Shown here: one piece after another, positions 6,368-10,157 of the stretch | Position numbering within the stretch: position 1 is the stretch's first letter | Layout: every line of letters starts with the position of its first letter | Assembly (NCBI GenBank): GCA_045532255.1 | Contig: JAZSFO010000060.1 | Span: 1-10,157, forward strand | Length of the DNA stretch: 10,157 nucleotides | Reading direction: 5' to 3' | Source of the DNA: RGIG8748 sp045532255 | Lineage (GTDB): Bacteria > Bacillota > Clostridia > UMGS1810 | Made by a program: the position numbers and the translations under genes | Notes under the pieces: model-generated | Databases searched by the model: none | Seen by the model: only the letters and a program-made list of their open reading frames with translations | Told to the model about the DNA's origin: nothing

Positions 6368-6994
6368 ATGTCAAACGAACAGTTATACATATCCGTAGAG
6401 AAAAATGCAACTGCGGAAATATGCGAAAAAAAATCTAGGTTTATAGCAAACATATGCCATACGGAAACAGAGGCATGTGCAATGGAATTTATAGAAAAGA
6501 TACGAAAAGAGCATTACAATGCCAGACACAATGTGTATGCGTATATTTTGTCATCGGGCGCAAAAAAATATACTGATGACGGAGAACCATCAAAAACTGC
6601 AGGACTGCCGATACTGGAAATGCTTGAAAAACAAGGTATTACAGATGTAGTATGCGTAGTCACAAGATACTTCGGCGGTACGCTTTTAGGTACAGGAGGA
6701 CTTGTAAGGGCATATACAGAAGCGGCAAAATCCGCACTTGAATGTGCGGGCATTGTAACAATGAAGCTCTGTGCCCTCTTGGAGCTGAGAGTGCCTTATA
6801 CGCATCTCGGAAGTGTTGAATATCTTCTCAAGTCAAGAGGTGCAGTGTGCGAAGATAAAAATTACGCAGAAAACATTACACTTACTGTAACAATAGATAG
6901 TTTACTGTCGGCAGAGCTTACAGATACGATAAAGAATGAATTTTCGGGAAGCATACAGCTCATGTCAAAAGGTCAGGTGTACAGAAATATATGA
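6368..6994 (+). CDS. yigZ: YigZ/IMPACT family protein (UPF0029)
   Basis: A 208-residue protein of the YigZ/YvyE family, related to the eukaryotic translation regulator IMPACT. The N-terminal domain carries KSRFIANI (22-29), the signature TDDGEPSKTAGLPILEML (69-86) and RYFGGTLLGTGGLVRAY (100-116). A smaller C-terminal ferredoxin-like domain (about 140-205, YTHLGSVEYLL onward) completes the usual two-domain form. The biochemical role in bacteria is unsettled; binding to translation components or nucleic acid has been suggested. The start follows a modest GGAG. The last four bases, ATGA, also start the penicillin-binding protein gene, so the two are translationally coupled. The upstream hairpin separates the pair from the P-loop gene. 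Identification is firm by motif and length. Confidence 0.93.
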   Translation: MSNEQLYISVEKNATAEICEKKSRFIANICHTETEACAMEFIEKIRKEHYNARHNVYAYILSSGAKKYTDDGEPSKTAGLPILEMLEKQGITDVVCVVTRYFGGTLLGTGGLVRAYTEAAKSALECAGIVTMKLCALLELRVPYTHLGSVEYLLKSRGAVCEDKNYAENITLTVTIDSLLSAELTDTIKNEFSGSIQLMSKGQVYRNI

Positions 6995-8409
6995 ATAACA
7001 AAAGAATAGCCGTACTTTTGACGGTGTTCGGTATAATGTTTTTGTCGCTTATTTCATACATTACCTTGTTTGACCTCGTTAACCGCAACATCTATGCAAC
7101 AGACCGTGTATCAGAACGGGAAGAATATGTTGTCAGAGGATGTGTAAAGGACAGAAACGGCATTATCCTTGCACAAAGCAAAGGTACGGGGAAAAAGCAA
7201 AAACGAATATACCCTTACAAAAACCTTTATTCCCACATAATCGGATACAAATCCCAGACTCACGGTTCCAACGAAATAGAAAAATATTATAACAGCGACC
7301 TCACAGGCAAATCAACGGCACCGGTATTTGGAGATTTAGTGACATTTTTTGAAGACGCCAAATCCACCTTCGGCCTCTCCCAGGACAGAAAGGGATATGA
7401 CATAGAACTCACAATAGACCATGAGCTTCAAAAGGCGGCACATAATGCACTTGGAAGCTACAACGGCTGTATTGTGGCAATTGAGCCGTCAAGCGGAAAA
7501 ATACTTGCAATGGTAAGTAAACCTGACTTTGACCCCTCGCCCGATACACTCGAGGCCAGCCTGAAAGATGCAAACAATCAAAACAACCATGCCCTGCTCC
7601 GCAGAGCAACGATGGAGCTCTATCCCCCCGGCTCTATATTTAAGCTGATCGTAACGGCATCAATGCTTGAAAATGATATGGATAATTTTGTATTTGATGA
7701 CTCGGGAGAGCTTACCGTAAAGGTGAAAAATTATGGTGAGGGCGACGGAAAATTCCTTGGCAATACCGATTTGGAGCTTGGTTTCAAAAACTCAAGCAAC
7801 ATTTATTTTTCGGAAGCGGCAAATGTACTTGGCGATGACAAGATAAGACAAACAGCAAAAAACTTTTGTTTTGGCGAAAATATCCGAATGAGCAGACTCG
7901 GCGTTTCCAAAAGCACTGTGCCGTCCGACTTAACCTCGGCAGGCGATATAACAAACATGGCACTTGGTCAGGGAGATGTAAAGGCTACGCCTCTGCACCT
8001 TGCAATGATAGCCTCCGCAATCGCCAATGACGGAACAATGATGACACCGTATATCGTTGACTGTGTATCAGGCACAACGAGAATGTACGAGGAGCCATCT
8101 GTACTCAAAAAATGTACAAGTCCCGCAGTCTCTCAAAAAATCAAAAAGCTGATGAAAGCATGTGTAGACAGCGGAACAGGAAGCGGTGCCGCAATATACG
8201 GAAAAGATGTATGCGGAAAAACAGGTACGGCAGAAATAGATACAGATGCAGGAACTGCCCATGCACTTTTTGCGGGCTTTGCACCATATGATAATCCTGA
8301 GATTGCAATTTGCGTTGTTGTCGAAAACCTACCAAACAAAAACACAGGCGGTTCGGTTGCCGCACCTATTGCAAGACAGATACTTATGAAATATTTTGAA
8401 TTAAAATGA
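6991..8409 (+). CDS. Class B penicillin-binding protein (peptidoglycan D,D-transpeptidase)
   Basis: A 472-residue membrane-anchored transpeptidase that cross-links peptidoglycan stem peptides outside the membrane. Residues 7-29 form the single N-terminal membrane anchor. A short N-terminal module follows, with RGCVKDRNGIILA (49-61). The catalytic domain, from about residue 155, holds all three active-site motifs: SIFK (215-218, nucleophile Ser215), SSN (268-270) and KTGT (410-413). GQGDVKATPLHLA (327-339) is also typical. There is no PASTA domain. The protein is shorter than the classical PBP2 or SpoVD/FtsI proteins and resembles the compact PbpA type. No SEDS partner (RodA/FtsW) is visible in this window. 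Whether it serves elongation, division or sporulation cannot be told. The start overlaps the yigZ stop by 4 nt, with a weak AGGTG upstream. Confidence 0.93.
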   Translation: MNNKRIAVLLTVFGIMFLSLISYITLFDLVNRNIYATDRVSEREEYVVRGCVKDRNGIILAQSKGTGKKQKRIYPYKNLYSHIIGYKSQTHGSNEIEKYYNSDLTGKSTAPVFGDLVTFFEDAKSTFGLSQDRKGYDIELTIDHELQKAAHNALGSYNGCIVAIEPSSGKILAMVSKPDFDPSPDTLEASLKDANNQNNHALLRRATMELYPPGSIFKLIVTASMLENDMDNFVFDDSGELTVKVKNYGEGDGKFLGNTDLELGFKNSSNIYFSEAANVLGDDKIRQTAKNFCFGENIRMSRLGVSKSTVPSDLTSAGDITNMALGQGDVKATPLHLAMIASAIANDGTMMTPYIVDCVSGTTRMYEEPSVLKKCTSPAVSQKIKKLMKACVDSGTGSGAAIYGKDVCGKTGTAEIDTDAGTAHALFAGFAPYDNPEIAICVVVENLPNKNTGGSVAAPIARQILMKYFELK

Positions 8410-8420
8410 AAAAAGAATAA

Positions 8421-8465
8421 ATCACCCCCTCTCTGCAAAAAATTTAATGGAGGAGGTGATTTTTT
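8421..8465 (+). promoter_or_regulatory. Terminator-like hairpin that contains the rubrerythrin ribosome binding site
   Basis: The left arm ATCACCCCCTCT (8421-8432) pairs with the right arm GGAGGAGGTGAT (8449-8460), with one mismatch and one wobble pair. Six T residues (8460-8465) follow directly, and the ATG of rubrerythrin comes next. The right arm is the whole Shine-Dalgarno sequence, and the left arm mimics the 16S rRNA 3' tail. It could terminate transcription after the PBP gene, hide the ribosome binding site, or both. The loop is a 16-nt A/U-rich stretch. Confidence 0.6.
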
Positions 8466-9065
8466 ATGGACTTTTTAAATAGCGAAACAAAAATAAATCT
8501 CATGAGAGCCTTTGCCGGCGAGAGCATGGCAAGAAACAGATATAATATGGCGGCAACATGTGCTTTTAGCGAAGGTTATCATGTGATAGGCAGAATTTTT
8601 GACTTTACAGCCAAGCAGGAACAGGCACACGCAACTGTATTTTACGGATTTCTTAAGGATGCCAACGACACAAACTTTGACATAACGGCATCTTATCCCG
8701 TAAACTCGTACAAGACTACAAGAGAACACCTTAACGCTGCAGTCAAAAACGAATATGAAGAATACAATTCGGCATATAAATACTTTGCAGAAATTGCTGA
8801 AAAAGAGGGTTTTGCAGAAATAAGCAACGCCTTTTCGATGATAAGCGAAATCGAAAAGATACATGCAGAAAGATTTGAAACCTTCTTAAATTTAATGACA
8901 GACTCCAAGCTCTCAAAAGCTGACAGCGATACCCTGTGGGTATGTACAAACTGCGGTTATGTACACAAAGGAACCTCTGCTCCCCTTGCGTGCCCTGTTT
9001 GCTCACATCCGCAAGGATATTTTGTAAGTGACTGCATCAAAGAGAAAACCACAATTCTTATATAA
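8466..9065 (+). CDS. rbr: Rubrerythrin (NADH-linked peroxide reductase)
   Basis: A 199-residue two-domain rubrerythrin, a cytosolic enzyme that reduces hydrogen peroxide in anaerobes. The ferritin-like domain (about 1-145) shows the full diiron ligand set at canonical spacing: Glu19, Glu52 and His55 (EQAH), Glu96, Glu99, and Glu130 with His133 (EKIH). The C-terminal rubredoxin-like domain has an FeCys4 site made of Cys160/Cys163 (CTNC) and Cys176/Cys179 (CPVC). The length is typical of the family, and no ligand is missing. The start follows an extended Shine-Dalgarno sequence that is part of a hairpin. Only 56 nt separate it from the PBP gene, so transcription must read through from upstream or begin inside the PBP gene. 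A small YtxH-like gene follows 15 nt downstream, probably in the same transcript. Confidence 0.96.
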   Translation: MDFLNSETKINLMRAFAGESMARNRYNMAATCAFSEGYHVIGRIFDFTAKQEQAHATVFYGFLKDANDTNFDITASYPVNSYKTTREHLNAAVKNEYEEYNSAYKYFAEIAEKEGFAEISNAFSMISEIEKIHAERFETFLNLMTDSKLSKADSDTLWVCTNCGYVHKGTSAPLACPVCSHPQGYFVSDCIKEKTTILI

Positions 9066-9080
9066 AAGGAGGAGAAAACC

Positions 9081-9254
9081 ATGTTGGGCAAAGGCTTTTT
9101 GGGCGGTATAGCCTGCGGTGCCGTAATAGGTGCTGCAATCGGAATGCTTGCTGACCCCATCAACGACAAACAGCACAAGAAAATGCGTTCAAGTGCAAAC
9201 AATATGTTCAAAACCATCGGCACTGTAATAGACGGCATAATGGAAAATATGTAA
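9081..9254 (+). CDS. Small YtxH-like glycine/alanine-rich protein
   Basis: A 57-residue protein starting MLGKGFLGGIACGAVIGAAI and ending DGIMENM. Residues 6-24 form a short Gly/Ala-rich hydrophobic segment ending in LADP. A basic, polar helix follows (NDKQHKKMRSSANNMFKTIG). This layout, a glycine-zipper-like membrane stretch then a charged amphipathic region, is that of YtxH-type small proteins, many of which are general-stress genes in Firmicutes, though the match is by pattern only. AAAGGAGG lies 8 nt upstream of the ATG. The gene is 15 nt after rubrerythrin, and a strong terminator follows 3 nt after its stop, so it is the last gene of that transcript. Its function is unknown. Confidence 0.72.
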   Translation: MLGKGFLGGIACGAVIGAAIGMLADPINDKQHKKMRSSANNMFKTIGTVIDGIMENM

Positions 9255-9257
9255 CTT

Positions 9258-9298
9258 AAAAAGCAGACTGCGGGAAACCATCTCACAGTCTGCTTTTT
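9258..9298. terminator. Bidirectional intrinsic terminator between the rubrerythrin unit and spoVT
   Basis: A perfect 13-bp inverted repeat, AAAAAGCAGACTG (9258-9270) and CAGTCTGCTTTTT (9286-9298), encloses a 15-nt loop. The arms begin with A5 and end with T5, so the hairpin has a U tract on either strand. It can stop both the plus-strand transcript and the convergent spoVT transcript. Confidence 0.92.
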
Positions 9299-9314
9299 GT
9301 TAAACCACGTGTGC

Positions 9315-9854
9315 TTAAATCTCCATTTGCTTTGCAAGAAACATTGATGCCGCACTGGCAAGCTTAACCTCTACATCCGTCATTTTTTCCTTTTCGTCTG
9401 CTCTCATTACAACTACATTGCCAAGGACATCACCCTCTGATATAATCGGAGATATAACTCCTGCAGTGTACTTTTCATAATGGTCTGTTATGGGAACTCT
9501 TTTTGACTCTGTGCATACAAAGGATGTTTTGTCCTCCATTATTTTTTCCATCTCGGAGCTTACGGGCTTCTCAAAAAGCTCCCTCTTGGCAACTCCTGCA
9601 GTTGCTATAATGGAATCCTTGTCTGTAATGCACACAGGATATCCTGATGTTTTGAAAAGTGTTTCTGCATACTGGCTTGCAAAATCTCCAAGCTCATTTA
9701 CGGGGGAATACTTCTTAAATATTACTCCTCCCTCTCTGTCTGTATATATCTCAAGCGGGTCGCCTTCGCGGATTCTCATTGTTCTGCGGATTTCTTTGGG
9801 GATTACAACGCGTCCAAGGTCGTCTATTCTTCGAACAATTCCTGTAGCTTTCAT
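9315..9854 (-). CDS. spoVT: Stage V sporulation protein T, AbrB-family forespore regulator
   Basis: A 179-residue DNA-binding regulator. Residues 1-50 form the AbrB-type swapped-hairpin domain with the hallmark GIVRRIDDLGRVVIPKEIRR (5-24) and then MRIREGDPLEIY. Residues about 55-178 form the GAF-like effector domain characteristic of SpoVT. This two-domain form distinguishes it from AbrB, which is about half the size. In B. subtilis, SpoVT is made under sigma-G in the forespore and tunes other sigma-G genes, including germination genes. A ger operon in the same window is a plausible target, but no operator was identified. The start at 9854 follows AAAAGGAG with about 10 nt spacing; the nearer upstream ATG is followed at once by a stop. 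A hairpin-rich repeat sits immediately upstream of the ribosome binding site. Confidence 0.95.
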   Translation of the reverse strand: MKATGIVRRIDDLGRVVIPKEIRRTMRIREGDPLEIYTDREGGVIFKKYSPVNELGDFASQYAETLFKTSGYPVCITDKDSIIATAGVAKRELFEKPVSSEMEKIMEDKTSFVCTESKRVPITDHYEKYTAGVISPIISEGDVLGNVVVMRADEKEKMTDVEVKLASAASMFLAKQMEI

Positions 9855-9875
9855 TTACATAAAACTCCTTTTACA

Positions 9876-9985
9876 AAAGGCCCCTTTGTGTAAAGGGGGC
9901 TGTCACCGTAGGTGACTGGGGGATTGTCATATTTGCAATCCTTCCACCGCAAGCGGTCCCCCTCCCTTTGCACAAGGGAGGCTTT
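9876..9985. repeat. Hairpin-rich imperfect palindrome, MITE-like intergenic repeat
   Basis: About 110 bp with imperfect terminal inverted repeats: AAAGGCCCCTTTGTGTAAAG at the left matches the reverse complement of the right end, AAAGCCTCCCTTGTGCAAAG. Inside are ordered stems: CCCCTTT/AAAGGGG (9881-9887 with 9892-9898), GTCACC/GGTGAC (9902-9907 with 9911-9916), GGATTG/CAATCC (9921-9926 with 9936-9941), ACCGC/GCGGT (9946-9950 with 9953-9957) and CTCCCTT/AAGGGAG (9962-9968 with 9974-9980). It is markedly GC-richer than its surroundings and has no ORF. It resembles dispersed non-autonomous palindromic repeats common in Clostridia genomes; I recall that resemblance and have not searched for it. 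Confidence 0.75.
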
Positions 9986-10157
9986 ATTTAGATTTTATTT
10001 ACAAAAGTATTTTGTGCACGCAAGGAATTTTTATGTAAAGAAAAAATTGGGAAGAGAAAAATAAAAATTAAGGCATGATACAGCCAATTTTTATAAAAAA
10101 TATATATAATAATAAATTATATTTAATTTACTATTGAAAATTATCAAAAAAAGTGCT
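9986..10157. other. AT-rich intergenic region upstream of spoVT
   Basis: No gene or convincing promoter was found here. It should contain the spoVT promoter if the repeat at 9876-9985 lies in the leader. A short perfect inverted repeat, ACAAAAGTATTTTGT (10001-10015), is present and the far right is almost pure A/T. Neither a sigma-G nor a sigma-A pair with correct spacing stands out on the minus strand. Confidence 0.5.

Noticed and set aside
8133..9006. Several minus-strand open frames of 64-129 codons opposite the PBP and rubrerythrin genes
   Set aside because: They are antisense shadows of well-identified genes, without ribosome binding sites or recognisable domains.
9876..9985. CRISPR array or riboswitch in the spoVT leader
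   Set aside because: There are no direct repeats with spacers. The structure is a nested set of inverted repeats with mobile-repeat-like ends and does not match a riboswitch class I recognise.

Overview
The window looks like a chromosomal segment of an anaerobic, endospore-forming member of the Clostridia (Firmicutes). The evidence is a spore germinant-receptor operon of the GerA family, the forespore regulator SpoVT, the Firmicutes-specific small protein Veg, a two-domain rubrerythrin typical of anaerobes, strong AGGAGG-type ribosome binding sites and AT-rich intergenic DNA. I cannot name the species. No phage, transposase, CRISPR, rRNA or tRNA gene is visible. Most of it is core housekeeping and sporulation DNA.

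Left part, minus strand (about 1-5392). A germinant-receptor operon runs gerAA (5392-3791), gerAB (3810-2791), gerAC (2794-1811). It continues into an easily missed 51-codon ORF (1814-1659) encoding a protein with two predicted membrane helices. Every junction overlaps (20, 4 and 4 nt), so translation is probably coupled. The small protein resembles in size and topology the 'D' subunits known from some Bacillus receptor operons. A sigma-G-like promoter lies just upstream of gerAA. Beyond the operon, also on the minus strand, a LysR-type regulator (1592-672) overlaps by 4 nt a secreted subtilisin-family protease (675-1). The window edge cuts the protease off before its catalytic serine.

Middle, plus strand (5393-6260). 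A 98-bp divergent spacer separates gerAA from veg (5491-5727). A strong sigma-A promoter then serves a small P-loop NTPase-like protein of unknown function (5853-6260). A long near-perfect hairpin at 6288-6322 followed by T-rich DNA ends this unit.

Right part, plus strand (6368-9254). A YigZ/IMPACT-family protein overlaps by 4 nt a compact class B penicillin-binding protein (D,D-transpeptidase). Next come rubrerythrin and a 57-aa glycine-rich YtxH-like protein. The rubrerythrin leader is unusual: its Shine-Dalgarno sequence is the right arm of a terminator-shaped hairpin whose left arm resembles the 3' end of 16S rRNA. A bidirectional terminator at 9258-9298 separates this set from convergent spoVT (9854-9315, minus).

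Right end. About 20 bp upstream of the spoVT start codon lies a 110-bp imperfect palindrome made of several hairpins (9876-9985). It looks like a non-autonomous repeat element, and a 10-bp direct repeat lies on either side of it. The remaining DNA to the window end is very AT-rich and shows no gene.

The genes form a loose sporulation and cell-envelope neighbourhood: germinant sensing, a forespore regulator known in Bacillus to control late forespore genes, peptidoglycan synthesis and oxidative-stress defence. I see no wholly new multi-gene system. The best candidates for new biology are the fourth small membrane protein of the germinant receptor operon, the rubrerythrin SD-sequestering hairpin, the LysR-subtilase coupled pair and the repeat in the spoVT leader.
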